A stretch of DNA of 64,000 nt from positions 2,790,001 to 2,854,000 of the forward strand of contig NZ_CP092106.1 in assembly GCF_029016485.1 (NCBI RefSeq). Reading direction: 5' to 3'. The notes beneath the pieces were generated by a model. It saw only the letters and a list, made by a program, of their open reading frames with translations, was not told the DNA's origin and searched no databases. The translations under genes and the position numbers were made by a program. How positions within the stretch are numbered: the stretch's first letter is position 1; the number at the start of each line of letters is the position of its first letter. Source of the DNA: Vibrio sp. JC009. GTDB lineage: Bacteria > Pseudomonadota > Gammaproteobacteria > Enterobacterales > Vibrionaceae. This document shows positions 40,808 to 50,493 of this stretch, in pieces.

Positions 40808-42178
40808 ATGATGAAAAAACCTTTGCTTGTATTGACTGCACTTTCTATCAGCTTAAGTTCAATCATCACACCACTACCTGCGACAGCTGCACTGCCTCTG
40901 TCAGTAAATAACGAACAACTCCCAAGCCTGGCTCCAATGCTGGATAAAGTCACGCCGGCTGTGGTTAGTATCGCTGTCGAAGGTAAGCAGGTTTCTAAGC
41001 AGAGCATTCCGGATGCCTTTAAATACTTCTTTGGCCCGGACTTTCCCACTGAGCAATTAAGAGAAAGGCCATTCAGAGGTCTGGGCTCTGGTGTTGTTAT
41101 CAATGCTAAAAAAGGCTTTGTGGTCACCAACTATCACGTTATCGATGGCGCAGACAAAATCCGCGTTAAGCTGCATGATGGCAGAGAGCTGAATGCAGAA
41201 CTAATCGGCGGCGATGAAATGTCTGACATTGCGCTGCTAAAACTGGAAAAAGCAGAAGACCTGACTCAGGTGAAACTGGCTGACTCTGACAAACTGCGTG
41301 TCGGTGACTTTACCGTTGCTATCGGCAACCCGTTTGGCCTTGGTCAGACAGTGACCTCAGGTATCGTTTCAGCACTGGGCCGCAGCGGACTGAATATCGA
41401 AAACTTCGAGAACTTTATCCAGACCGACGCAGCGATCAACAGCGGTAACTCTGGCGGCGCACTGGTAAACCTTCGTGGCGAACTGATTGGTATCAACACA
41501 GCGATCCTTGGCCCTAACGGCGGCAATATCGGTATCGGTTTTGCAATTCCGTCGAATATGATGAAAAACCTGACAGAGCAGATTCTGGAATTTGGTGAAG
41601 TGAAGCGCGGCATGCTGGGCGTTCAGGGTGGAGAAATCACTTCTGAACTGGCCAAAGCGCTTGGCTACGAATCCAGTAAAGGGGCATTTATCAGCCAGGT
41701 TGTTCCTGACAGCGCTGCGGATAAAGCAGGTCTTCAGGCGGGTGATATTATCACCGGCATCAACGGCCGTGATATTACGACCTTTAGTGAACTGAGAGCG
41801 AAAGTTGCCACCCTTGGCGCAGGTAAGAAAATTGAGCTCAGCGTTGTCCGTGATGGTAAGAAGAAGTCCTTCGATGTCACTTTAGGTGAAGCAAGCGAAA
41901 TCAAAACTCAGGCCAAGAAACTGCATGACGGCCTGACAGGCGCTGAGCTAACCAACACCACTGACAGTGATTCTGTGGAAGGCGTTAAGGTTGCATCGGT
42001 AGAGAAAGGTTCCCGTGCCGAAGCATACCAGCTACAGGAAGGTGACATTATTCTTGGTGTTAACCGCCAGCGGGTACGCAACCTTGCTGAACTGAGAAAG
42101 ATTCTGGAGCAGGAGCCAAGCGTACTGGCAATGAACATCCAGCGCGGTGACAGAACCATTTATCTGGTTGTCAGATAA
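40808..42178 (+). CDS. degQ: Periplasmic serine protease/chaperone DegQ (HtrA family)
   Basis: 456 residues. A signal peptide (cleavage after ATA-A near residue 27) leads to a trypsin-like domain with catalytic triad His110 (NYHVID), Asp140 (SDIALL) and Ser215 (GNSGG). Two PDZ domains follow at about 265-355 and about 370-455. It degrades or refolds damaged envelope proteins. Adjacent ATG codons at 40808 and 40811 share one AGGAG; the second has better spacing. It could equally be named degP; the tandem position with degS is the degQ-degS arrangement. Confidence 0.95.
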   Translation: MMKKPLLVLTALSISLSSIITPLPATAALPLSVNNEQLPSLAPMLDKVTPAVVSIAVEGKQVSKQSIPDAFKYFFGPDFPTEQLRERPFRGLGSGVVINAKKGFVVTNYHVIDGADKIRVKLHDGRELNAELIGGDEMSDIALLKLEKAEDLTQVKLADSDKLRVGDFTVAIGNPFGLGQTVTSGIVSALGRSGLNIENFENFIQTDAAINSGNSGGALVNLRGELIGINTAILGPNGGNIGIGFAIPSNMMKNLTEQILEFGEVKRGMLGVQGGEITSELAKALGYESSKGAFISQVVPDSAADKAGLQAGDIITGINGRDITTFSELRAKVATLGAGKKIELSVVRDGKKKSFDVTLGEASEIKTQAKKLHDGLTGAELTNTTDSDSVEGVKVASVEKGSRAEAYQLQEGDIILGVNRQRVRNLAELRKILEQEPSVLAMNIQRGDRTIYLVVR

Positions 42179-42203
42179 TTTAGTTCCAGAGTACCTCTAT
42201 ACG

Positions 42204-42228
42204 GAAAGGAAGGCGTTGCCTTCCTTTC
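42204..42228 (+). terminator. Terminator-like hairpin after degQ
   Basis: GAAAGGAAGGC and GCCTTCCTTTC form a perfect 11-bp stem with a 3-nt loop 25 bp after the degQ stop. The following TCATTTATT is only moderately T-rich, so termination may be partial. Confidence 0.65.
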
Positions 42229-42334
42229 TCATTTATTAACCTTATGAATCGTATAAAAATTGCTATCACATTTGTCTAAGTGCTATGCTTACCGACTCTG
42301 AGTCTATAGATTGGCACCCAGCATAGAGGACGAC

Positions 42335-43402
42335 ATGCTGAACTTTTTTCTGCGTTCGATTGGTTTAGGATTAGCAACTGCCCTGGTTGTACTGCTCGCC
42401 GTCCCTTCTTTAAGAACAAATATCAATCTCATTCCCCGGGATATCGTAAACAGAGTTGAAAGCTTTCAGGATGTGGAAGTTTCCTTTAATAATGCTGTAC
42501 GCCGCGCTGCACCTGCCGTTGTTAATATCTATAGCCGAAAATATACCGCAGAAGATCGTACCAAGCTGAAAACCCAGGGGCTGGGCTCAGGTGTGATTGT
42601 CAGTGAGAAAGGCTACATCATCACCAATTTCCACGTAATCGCCAAAGCCGATCAGATCATTGTGGCTCTGCAGGATGGCCGTGTGGCAAACGCACAGTTA
42701 GTGGGTAAAGACAGAAGAACGGATATTGCGGTCCTTCGCATTGAAATGGAAAGCCTGCCTGTTATTCCTCTTAATCCGGATTACAGCGGAAAAGTCGGTG
42801 ATATTGTTCTGGCTATCGGTAACCCGTACAACCTTGGACAAACCACTACCTTCGGTATTATTTCTGCAACCGGACGCTCTTCAATCAGCCTGGACGGCCG
42901 ACAGTCCTTTATTCAGACCGATGCCGCAATCAACGAAGGCAACTCAGGTGGTGCTCTGGTGAATTCCAGAGGCGAACTTGTCGGCATCAACACCGCCTCT
43001 TTCCAGCAGGCTACCGAGCTGGAAACTTACGGTATCTCCTTTGCTATCCCTTACCTTCTGGCAAACCGGATCATGGAAAAGATCATTGCTGACGGCAGAG
43101 TAATCCGCGGTTATATCGGCGTCGACGGTCAGGATGTTAACGCCATGACTTCCCGTCTGCTTGGCGGTGACTATACCGGCTCAATTATCGTATTAGGTGT
43201 CGATCCTAACGGCCCGGCGGCAAAAGCAGGCTTCCAGAAAAACGACGTAATTCTCACCATTGGCGAGCAGAAGATTAACGGCCGCCAGAGCGTGATGGAT
43301 CTGGTTACCGACTTAAGACCGGGGACAACGGTAGACTTTGGAATTTTACGGGATGGGGAATTGTTGACGCTTACAGTTACTGTGGCGGAGATGGCGGAAT
43401 AA
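42335..43402 (+). CDS. degS: Membrane-anchored stress-sensor protease DegS
   Basis: 355 residues from the ATG at 42335, which has GAGGA upstream; a TTG 24 bp earlier is in frame but unlikely. An N-terminal transmembrane anchor (about 5-25) is followed by a serine protease domain with His100, Asp130 and Ser204 (GNSGG) and a single PDZ domain (about 255-350). On binding exposed outer-membrane porin tails it cuts RseA, releasing sigma-E. It follows degQ by about 155 bp. Confidence 0.96.
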   Translation: MLNFFLRSIGLGLATALVVLLAVPSLRTNINLIPRDIVNRVESFQDVEVSFNNAVRRAAPAVVNIYSRKYTAEDRTKLKTQGLGSGVIVSEKGYIITNFHVIAKADQIIVALQDGRVANAQLVGKDRRTDIAVLRIEMESLPVIPLNPDYSGKVGDIVLAIGNPYNLGQTTTFGIISATGRSSISLDGRQSFIQTDAAINEGNSGGALVNSRGELVGINTASFQQATELETYGISFAIPYLLANRIMEKIIADGRVIRGYIGVDGQDVNAMTSRLLGGDYTGSIIVLGVDPNGPAAKAGFQKNDVILTIGEQKINGRQSVMDLVTDLRPGTTVDFGILRDGELLTLTVTVAEMAE

Positions 43403-43422
43403 AAGCAGGGCTATGGATTTTT

Positions 43423-43482
43423 AGGCCCTGGACCCTGGGACATCACATGAATTCACTTCCCAGGGCCCAGTTCCCAGGGCCT
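43423..43482. repeat. Palindromic element with repeated CCCAGGGCC arms
   Basis: The left arm AGGCCCTGG/ACCCTGGGA (43423-43440) pairs with a right arm made of two CCCAGGGCC units (43458-43482) as nested 8- and 9-bp perfect stems, with an unpaired spacer on the right. It lies between the convergent genes degS and parC and overlaps the first base of the parC stop codon. There is no T-run, so it is not a standard terminator. Confidence 0.7.
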
Positions 43483-45755
43483 TAAACTTCTTCTGGCGCT
43501 TGAGTTTCAGCAACCTCAATCTCAATCCGGGTCACCCTCTGCAACCCTCTAGGCAACAGACTTCCTCTTCTTCCCCGTTCACCACGGAAGTTTTCCAAGT
43601 CCGCAGGTTTCAGGCCGAGTTTGCGTTTGCCGGCGTAAAGCGTCACTGTTGCTCCGGCCGGGATTGCGGCAAGGTGAGAGACAATCTCTTCTCTTGCTTT
43701 CGCTTTCGCTGCCGGGATGTTGATGATCTTGTTACCCTTGCCCTTGCTTAGCTGAGGAAGATCTTTAAGCGGGAACATCAGCATTCTGCCCTGGTTGGTG
43801 ATCGCCAGAATGTCATCCTGTTCGATATTGGCAACCATCTCAGGCTTCATTACCTCTGCGCTCTCCGGCAGGTTAACCAGAGCTTTACCACTGCGGTTCT
43901 TCGACAGAAGATCGGCTCCTTTACAGATAAAGCCGTAACCGGCATCGGAGCCCACCAGCCATAGCTGCTCATCTTCACCCATAATCACCTGACGGATCGA
44001 GGTGCCTTCTGCAACGTTCAGGCGGCCTGTAATCGGCTCACCCTGGCTACGTGCCGATGGCAGGGTATGGGATTCAAGCGAGTAACTCCGGCCATCAGAA
44101 CCCATAAACACAGCCTGCTGATTACTCTTACCACGGGCGTGAGCCAGATAGCTGTCACCCGCTTTGTAGTTCAGGCCTTCAGGATCGACTTCATGACCTT
44201 TGGCATGACGGATCCAGCCTTTGTCAGAAAGCACAACGGTGATCGCTTCACTTGGTACAAGTTCGCGCTCTGTCAGCGCTTTAGCTTCGCTACGCTCTAC
44301 CAGTGGCGAGCGGCGATCATCACCATACTTCTCAGCATCTGCCTTGATCTCTTTCTTAAGCAGCGTATTCATACGGCGCTCAGAGCCAAGCAGCAGCTCA
44401 AGCTTTTGACGCTCTTTCTCAAGCTCGTCCTGCTCACCGCGGATCTTCATCTCTTCCAGTTTTGCTAAGTGACGAAGTTTAGTGTCCAGAATGGCATCAG
44501 CCTGAATTTCCGTAATACCGAAGCGCTCCATCAGCACCGCTTTTGGATCGTCTTCTGTACGGATAATCTCGATGACTTCATCCAGATTAAGGAAGGCCAC
44601 CAGCAAACCTTCAAGGATATGCAGGCGGGCAAGTACTTTGTCTAAACGGTATTGCAGACGTCTGCGAACCGTTGCTCTGCGGAACTCGATCCACTCAGAA
44701 ATAATCTGAACCAAGCCTTTAACCTGCGGCCGGTTATCCAGCCCGATCATATTCAGGTTAACACGGAAGTTTTTCTCAAGATCCGTTGAAGCAAACAGGT
44801 GATTCATCAAAGGTTCAGCGTCTACACGGTTAGAACGCGGAACGATAACAATACGGGTCGGGTTTTCATGATCCGATTCATCACGCAGATCATCCACCAT
44901 AGGCAGCTTCTTGGCACGCATCTGGGCTGCGATCTGCTCCAGTAGCTTAGCGCCGGAAACCTGGTGAGGAAGCGCGGTAATAACAATATCCGAGCCTTCT
45001 TTGTGCCAGACAGCACGCATTTTCACGCTGCCACGCCCGGTGCGGTAGATCTTCTCAAGCTCTTTTTTAGGCGAGATGATCTCAGCTTCGGTCGGGTAAT
45101 CCGGCCCCTGAATGAAGTTCATCACATCCGGCAATTCTGCTTTCGGATTGTCGATCAGGTGGATTGCAGCATCAGCCACTTCGCGTACGTTGTGTGGCGG
45201 TATATCCGTTGCCATACCAACCGCGATACCCGTTACGCCGTTAAGCAGGATATGCGGAAGACGTGCAGGCAGCATCTGCGGCTCTTTCATTGTGCCGTCA
45301 AAGTTTGGCTGCCACTCAATGGTGCCCTGACCAAGCTCACCTAACAGAACTTCTGCAAATTTAGAAAGCTTTGCTTCGGTATAACGCATTGCTGCGAAAG
45401 ATTTTGGATCGTCCGGTGCACCCCAGTTACCCTGACCGTCTACCAGCGGGTAGCGGTAAGAGAATGGCTGAGCCATCAGCACCATAGCCTCATAACAGGC
45501 AGAGTCACCGTGCGGGTGATACTTACCCAGCACATCACCTACGGTACGGGCCGATTTTTTGTATTTTGCCGCAGCGGAAAGGCCCAGCTCCGACATTGCA
45601 TAAATAATACGTCTCTGTACCGGCTTCAGGCCGTCACCGATATACGGCAGTGCACGGTCCATGATTACGTACATGGAGTAGTTCAGATAAGCGTCTTCTG
45701 TAAACTTGCGCAGCGGCAGCTGTTCAACGCCATCAAAAGTAATTTCTGTAGACAT
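43482..45755 (-). CDS. parC: DNA topoisomerase IV subunit A
   Basis: 757 residues, DNA-cutting subunit that decatenates daughter chromosomes. The catalytic tyrosine is Tyr125 in AAMRYTEAK. The quinolone-resistance region reads [13 protein letters not shown] with Ser85 and Glu89, the susceptible-type residues. The C-terminal beta-pinwheel domain is present and the length is normal. The start is 3 bp after parE. Confidence 0.98.
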   Translation of the reverse strand: MSTEITFDGVEQLPLRKFTEDAYLNYSMYVIMDRALPYIGDGLKPVQRRIIYAMSELGLSAAAKYKKSARTVGDVLGKYHPHGDSACYEAMVLMAQPFSYRYPLVDGQGNWGAPDDPKSFAAMRYTEAKLSKFAEVLLGELGQGTIEWQPNFDGTMKEPQMLPARLPHILLNGVTGIAVGMATDIPPHNVREVADAAIHLIDNPKAELPDVMNFIQGPDYPTEAEIISPKKELEKIYRTGRGSVKMRAVWHKEGSDIVITALPHQVSGAKLLEQIAAQMRAKKLPMVDDLRDESDHENPTRIVIVPRSNRVDAEPLMNHLFASTDLEKNFRVNLNMIGLDNRPQVKGLVQIISEWIEFRRATVRRRLQYRLDKVLARLHILEGLLVAFLNLDEVIEIIRTEDDPKAVLMERFGITEIQADAILDTKLRHLAKLEEMKIRGEQDELEKERQKLELLLGSERRMNTLLKKEIKADAEKYGDDRRSPLVERSEAKALTERELVPSEAITVVLSDKGWIRHAKGHEVDPEGLNYKAGDSYLAHARGKSNQQAVFMGSDGRSYSLESHTLPSARSQGEPITGRLNVAEGTSIRQVIMGEDEQLWLVGSDAGYGFICKGADLLSKNRSGKALVNLPESAEVMKPEMVANIEQDDILAITNQGRMLMFPLKDLPQLSKGKGNKIINIPAAKAKAREEIVSHLAAIPAGATVTLYAGKRKLGLKPADLENFRGERGRRGSLLPRGLQRVTRIEIEVAETQAPEEV

Positions 45756-45758
45756 CCG

Positions 45759-47639
45759 TTAAACCTCTGCTAAGTCGCCGTTGGTCTGCAGCCAGTCGCG
45801 GCGGTCATCCGCGCGCTTTTTACCCAGCAGCATATCCATCATTTCGTTGGTCAACTCATCGTCATCTATGGTCAGCTGAACCAGACGGCGTGTATTCGGA
45901 TCCATGGTTGTTTCGCGAAGCTGAAGCGGGTTCATCTCACCCAGACCTTTGAATCGCTGTACATTGATCTTCGCCTTCTTCTTGCTCAGCCTTTCTAAAA
46001 CGCCGTCTTTCTCTTCATCATCCAGAGCGTAGAAAACCTCTTTACCACAGTCGATGCGGTACAGAGGAGGCATAGCAACATAAACATGCCCGGCCTCTAC
46101 CAGAGCACGGAAGTGACGGGTAAACAGAGCACAAAGCAGAGTGGCAATGTGAAGACCATCGGAGTCCGCATCGGCAAGGATACAAACTTTACCGTAGCGC
46201 AGCTCTTCAAGGTTATCTGAATCCGGGTCGATACCCAGAGCAATAGAAATGTTGTGTACTTCCTGCGAAGCAAGCACCTGATCGGCTGACACTTCCCAGG
46301 TATTCAGAATCTTACCGCGCAAAGGCATGATTGCCTGAAACTCACGGTCACGAGCCTGTTTTGCACTGCCACCCGCCGAGTCACCCTCCACCAGGAAGAG
46401 TTCGGTACGGTTCAGATCCTGAACAGAGCAGTCGGTTAGTTTGCCCGGAAGCGCCGGACCGGAAGCCACCTTCTTACGCACCACTTTTTTGCTGGCACGC
46501 ATACGGCGGTGTGCATTGGCAATACACATTTCAGCCATCTGCTCTGCAAGCTGCGGACGTTCATTCAGCCAGAGGCTGAAGGCATCTTTAACCACACCGG
46601 AAACAAATGCCGCGCACTGACGGGAAGAGAGGCGCTCTTTGGTCTGACCCGCAAACTGCGGATCCTGCATTTTAATGGAAAGTACGTATGAGCAACGTTC
46701 AAAGACGTCATCACCGGTAAGCTTTACACCACGTGGCAGCAGGTTACGGAATTCACAGAACTCGCGCATGGCATCCAAAAGCCCCTGACGCAGACCATTT
46801 ACATGGGTACCACCAAGCGCCGTCGGAATAAGGTTTACATAACTTTCCGTGATCTGGTCACCACCTTCCGGCTGCCAGATAATCGCCCAGTTAGCCGCTT
46901 CGGTTTCTGCCGAAAACTCACCGGTAAAAGGCTCTTCAGGAAGAAGGGTATAACCTTTAACACCTTCTGCCAGATAGTCTTTCAGACCATCTTCGTAATA
47001 CCACTTATGCTCGTTACCATTTACCTTGTCGCTAAAGGTAATCTCCAGCCCCGGACAAAGAACGGCTTTCGCTCTCAGGTTATTTATCAGCCTGGATACA
47101 GAGAAGTTAGCGGAATCAAAATACTGAGCATCCGGCCAGAAATGAACACTGGTACCACGGTTTCTTTTACCACAGGTGCCTGTCACCGTCAGATCGGATA
47201 CTTTATCACCATGTTCAAAGGCGATTTCATAAACCTGACCATCACGACGGACTGTCACTTCAACTCGTTTGGAAAGGGCGTTTACTACCGAGATACCTAC
47301 CCCGTGCAAACCACCTGAAAACTGATAGTTTTTATTTGAGAATTTACCACCAGCGTGAAGCTTACACAGTATCAGTTCAACGCCTGATACCTTCTCTTCC
47401 GGGTGAATATCGACAGGCATACCACGTCCGTCATCAATCACTTCAAGCGACTGATCGGCGTGTAGAATTACTTGTACCTTGGAAGCATGACCGGCCAGCG
47501 CTTCATCGACACTGTTATCGATAACTTCCTGACCCAGATGGTTAGGACGCACTGTATCCGTATACATCCCAGGTCGGCGACGCACTGGCTCAAGACCATT
47601 AAGAACCTCAATGGCTCCAGCGTTATATTGTTCAGTCAT
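45759..47639 (-). CDS. parE: DNA topoisomerase IV subunit B
   Basis: 626 residues, ATPase subunit of topoisomerase IV. It has the GHKL ATP site (EVIDNSVDEALAGHA, DDGRGMPVDIH, GGLHGVGISVVNALS) and the TOPRIM domain with LFLVEGDSAGGSAKQARDR, PLRGKILN and DADSDGLHI. It lacks the extra domain found in GyrB, confirming parE over gyrB. First gene of parE-parC. Confidence 0.98.
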   Translation of the reverse strand: MTEQYNAGAIEVLNGLEPVRRRPGMYTDTVRPNHLGQEVIDNSVDEALAGHASKVQVILHADQSLEVIDDGRGMPVDIHPEEKVSGVELILCKLHAGGKFSNKNYQFSGGLHGVGISVVNALSKRVEVTVRRDGQVYEIAFEHGDKVSDLTVTGTCGKRNRGTSVHFWPDAQYFDSANFSVSRLINNLRAKAVLCPGLEITFSDKVNGNEHKWYYEDGLKDYLAEGVKGYTLLPEEPFTGEFSAETEAANWAIIWQPEGGDQITESYVNLIPTALGGTHVNGLRQGLLDAMREFCEFRNLLPRGVKLTGDDVFERCSYVLSIKMQDPQFAGQTKERLSSRQCAAFVSGVVKDAFSLWLNERPQLAEQMAEMCIANAHRRMRASKKVVRKKVASGPALPGKLTDCSVQDLNRTELFLVEGDSAGGSAKQARDREFQAIMPLRGKILNTWEVSADQVLASQEVHNISIALGIDPDSDNLEELRYGKVCILADADSDGLHIATLLCALFTRHFRALVEAGHVYVAMPPLYRIDCGKEVFYALDDEEKDGVLERLSKKKAKINVQRFKGLGEMNPLQLRETTMDPNTRRLVQLTIDDDELTNEMMDMLLGKKRADDRRDWLQTNGDLAEV

Positions 47640-47759
47640 AATACGGAATTTACTTAAAAAATTTTTGCTGACACATAGTCTGGAACATAGAGGTGGATGT
47701 CAAGCGGGAGGCACATATGCAGTACAATTTTATGAAGCATGCCCCTACCGTGATACAGG

Positions 47760-48344
47760 TCAGAGCTTCAAAAAACTAACAATCTCTTCAGAGTAACGTT
47801 CAAAGCCAATAAAACTATGGTCACCATCAGGCTCAACGGTCTGTCTACATTCCTGAAGCTTCTCTACCGCCTGACGGAAATCCAGTACTTCGTCGCCTTC
47901 CTGCTGGAGCAACCAGAAGTCATCACAGTTTTGGATGGTTTCTACGTCCAGTGCTCTTAGCTGCTCAACGTGGATATCTTCCAGCAGATACTTTTCACCT
48001 GTGTATGGATTTTCCTGCTCACCAAGGTAATCCTTCAGAAGCTCATAGGGCCTAACGGCAGGATTCACTACAACCGCTTTAAAACCATACAGGTGATTCA
48101 GCCAGATAGAGAAGTAGCCGCCCAGAGAACTGCCAACCAAACCTATCTGATAGTCATCCTTATATTTCTCAATAAGCTCCAGAAGAAGAGTCCTGGCATC
48201 AGACGGAAAGCAAGGCATCTGAGGAACCACAACCTTGATATCCGGACGGTGCTCTGCACAGTACTCCTTCATTACATTCGCTTTGTGCGATAAGGGAGAA
48301 CTGTTAAAGCCATGAATATAAAGTAGTAATGCTGGCTTGCTCAT
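47760..48344 (-). CDS. yqiA: YqiA family alpha/beta-hydrolase (esterase)
   Basis: 194 residues. The N-terminal LLLYIHGFNSSPLSHKA carries the oxyanion loop, GLVGSSLGGYFS the nucleophile elbow (Ser near residue 72) and DGDHSFIGFERY the catalytic histidine. E. coli YqiA hydrolyses short-chain and some acyl-CoA esters; its natural substrate is unknown. It shares one base with cpdA and lies 120 bp from parE, in the E. coli order. Confidence 0.93.
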   Translation of the reverse strand: MSKPALLLYIHGFNSSPLSHKANVMKEYCAEHRPDIKVVVPQMPCFPSDARTLLLELIEKYKDDYQIGLVGSSLGGYFSIWLNHLYGFKAVVVNPAVRPYELLKDYLGEQENPYTGEKYLLEDIHVEQLRALDVETIQNCDDFWLLQQEGDEVLDFRQAVEKLQECRQTVEPDGDHSFIGFERYSEEIVSFLKL

Positions 48345-49162
48345 TAGTAACCACCAGCATTGAAATCAGGGAAGAACTCGCTACCTTCCAGCCTGTGCAC
48401 CTGAGCTTTCAGTGTTCCGTCTTCAAACAGCTCGAATGTTCTCCAGCCCGGAGACTGCGCATCCAGAGCAAAGTCCTGCGAATCAGGTTTAAACTGAACA
48501 CAGGTTGAAGGGGTAGTGATAACACGTACGCCATGATGTTTTTCATCAAAGGCCTGGTGAACATGCCCGCAAACGGCAGCCCGGACATTATTATGCTTCT
48601 TAACCACTTCCCAGAAGCTTTCTGCATGATAAAGCGTATGCTGATCAAGCCAGGCACTGCCAACCAGCACAGGATGGTGGTGCAGCAAGATTAGTGTGTG
48701 ACGTTCCGGGTGCTTTGCTAACTTTTCATCCAGAAGAGCAAGTTGTTGTCCGTTCAGACGGCCATGAGGAACGCCTGCTACCTGACTGTCCAGCGAGATG
48801 ATCTGCCAGAAATCTCCGGCCAGAACATGTGGCTCAGAGAAAATCTGATCCGATGGTAGAACGCTTTTCATATTGGGCTTAAAGTCGTGATTTCCCGGCA
48901 GCCACAGGCACGGCTTCTCTAAACAAGAGATCTCCTGCTCAAACCGGCAATAGGACTTAGCGGTGTGATCCTGAGAGATATCACCGGTCGCCAATATTGC
49001 GTCAAATTCTGTATTTCTGTTTTTAACCTCACTCACAACAGCACGAAAACTATCTAAAGTATTCACACTCAACAGGCACCCGTCCTGTATGGAAAACAGG
49101 TGAGTATCTGTCAGCTGCAATAGTTTTATACTATTTCTTTCTGAGGTTGTTGATAATTTCAC
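48344..49162 (-). CDS. cpdA: 3',5'-cyclic AMP phosphodiesterase CpdA
   Basis: 272 residues, class III metallophosphoesterase that hydrolyses cAMP in the cytoplasm. The metal-site motifs are all present in order: LTDTHLF (Asp19, His21), ATGDISQD, PGNHDFKP, LHHHPVLVG and CGHVHQ. It sits 53 bp after yqiB and overlaps yqiA by one base, matching the nudF-yqiB-cpdA-yqiA-parE order. Confidence 0.96.
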   Translation of the reverse strand: MKLSTTSERNSIKLLQLTDTHLFSIQDGCLLSVNTLDSFRAVVSEVKNRNTEFDAILATGDISQDHTAKSYCRFEQEISCLEKPCLWLPGNHDFKPNMKSVLPSDQIFSEPHVLAGDFWQIISLDSQVAGVPHGRLNGQQLALLDEKLAKHPERHTLILLHHHPVLVGSAWLDQHTLYHAESFWEVVKKHNNVRAAVCGHVHQAFDEKHHGVRVITTPSTCVQFKPDSQDFALDAQSPGWRTFELFEDGTLKAQVHRLEGSEFFPDFNAGGY

Positions 49163-49215
49163 AACTGATACCTGATTTTAAATTCTTTTGCTTATTCCCA
49201 TGCTCACGTGGCTTA

Positions 49216-49653
49216 TCAAAATACGGGGGCGCGACTAATCCCATGTCTCAGACAAAATGTCAGCCAGTCACTTAAAAACTGGTTCAACTGAAATTTCTCA
49301 TCTTTTTGCATCATTTTGTCATTTGGATAGTCATAGCGAGCTTTTACTCTTGAGATCTGTTCGCTCGCACACACTTCAGCTACCCGCGCATCGTGATAAA
49401 GCCTTACTGTCATTTTAGGCAATGGAAAAACAGGCTGCTCATTACATTGGCTAACATCAATTACTGTTGTGTATTTTGTGATTTCACTCACTTCTAATTG
49501 ATAAGCCATACTGGCAACCTGGTATGAACGCACATCCCCGACACTTGGCCTGGTCGGTAGCAAAGCATTGAGTTTCGCATAATTTGTTTCGTATACACGC
49601 ATTAGTTCTGCGAGATCAACGTGATACGGTTTGCCAGTACTTATTTCAGCCAT
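49216..49653 (-). CDS. yqiB: DUF1249 family protein YqiB
   Basis: 145 residues, conserved gammaproteobacterial protein of unknown function. Recognisable segments are LAELMRVYETNYAKLNALLP near the N-terminus and ARYDYPNDKMMQKDEKFQLNQFLSDWLTFCLRHG near the C-terminus. No signal peptide or membrane segment. It overlaps nudF by about 13 bp. Confidence 0.92.
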   Translation of the reverse strand: MAEISTGKPYHVDLAELMRVYETNYAKLNALLPTRPSVGDVRSYQVASMAYQLEVSEITKYTTVIDVSQCNEQPVFPLPKMTVRLYHDARVAEVCASEQISRVKARYDYPNDKMMQKDEKFQLNQFLSDWLTFCLRHGISRAPVF

Positions 49654-50252
49654 CGGGATTGTAGTTCTTTATAATTCAGCTCCAACCATTGCAACGCAAT
49701 AATTGAGGCACCGTTCTCAATTTTACCGTCTGCAATCATACGAAATGCGACCTGACGGCTAACAACCTGAACACGAATATCTTCATTCTCGTAGTCCAGA
49801 CCATGGATTCCACCTGCATTTGATGCATCAACCTGGCCTACATATACGTCCAGTTTTTCAGAGCACCCACCCGCTGAAGGGTAGTAGCTAGTCACTTTAG
49901 TCAGTTCTCCAACCTCAACGCCAGCCTCTTCCATCGCTTCGCGACGGACAAGCTCTTCCGGAGACTCATCGGCATCCATAATTCCTGCAACAATCTCTAT
50001 CTGCCACGGCTGCTCCTGCTCCAGGCAGCCGACCCTGACCTGCTCAATCAGAACCACTTCATCGGATACAGGATCGTACGGCAGCATTGCGGCTGCGTGT
50101 CCGCGTATAAATAATTCGCGCTCTACCGGCTCACTCCAGCCACCTTCGAACAGTTTATGCCTGAAGCGGTACTTAACCATTTCAAAAAAGCCCTTAAAAA
50201 GCGTCTCTTTCGACAGAATTTCTACGTCTTTGGTTGTAAACTTTTGCTTCAT
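49641..50252 (-). CDS. nudF: ADP-ribose pyrophosphatase NudF
   Basis: 203 residues from the ATG at 50252 (MKQKFTTKDVEILS), matching where family members begin; an in-frame start at 50309 would add 19 residues. The Nudix box GIMDADESPEELVRREAMEEAGV (about 90-112) has the conserved Glu residues that bind magnesium. It splits ADP-ribose to AMP and ribose 5-phosphate. First gene of its operon, divergent from tolC. Confidence 0.95.
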   Translation of the reverse strand: MKQKFTTKDVEILSKETLFKGFFEMVKYRFRHKLFEGGWSEPVERELFIRGHAAAMLPYDPVSDEVVLIEQVRVGCLEQEQPWQIEIVAGIMDADESPEELVRREAMEEAGVEVGELTKVTSYYPSAGGCSEKLDVYVGQVDASNAGGIHGLDYENEDIRVQVVSRQVAFRMIADGKIENGASIIALQWLELNYKELQSRWLK

Positions 50253-50493
50253 GCTCTCATATGTCCTTAGTGCAAGAGGATTCCTGCGCTCTATTTTAAT
50301 CTTAGTCAATAAGATTGACCAATGATAATGCTCAACTTTTTCAATAAGCCTTAAATAATAGTTTAAATCTCAAAAAATATATTGCACAATTGGATAATTA
50401 AATGTAAAAAAGCGCAAAGATTCGAGCAATTTTCCTACAAGTTAGGTTAAACTCTTGATGGTCAACCAAGTTAACAAGGCGGGACAAGCCAAA

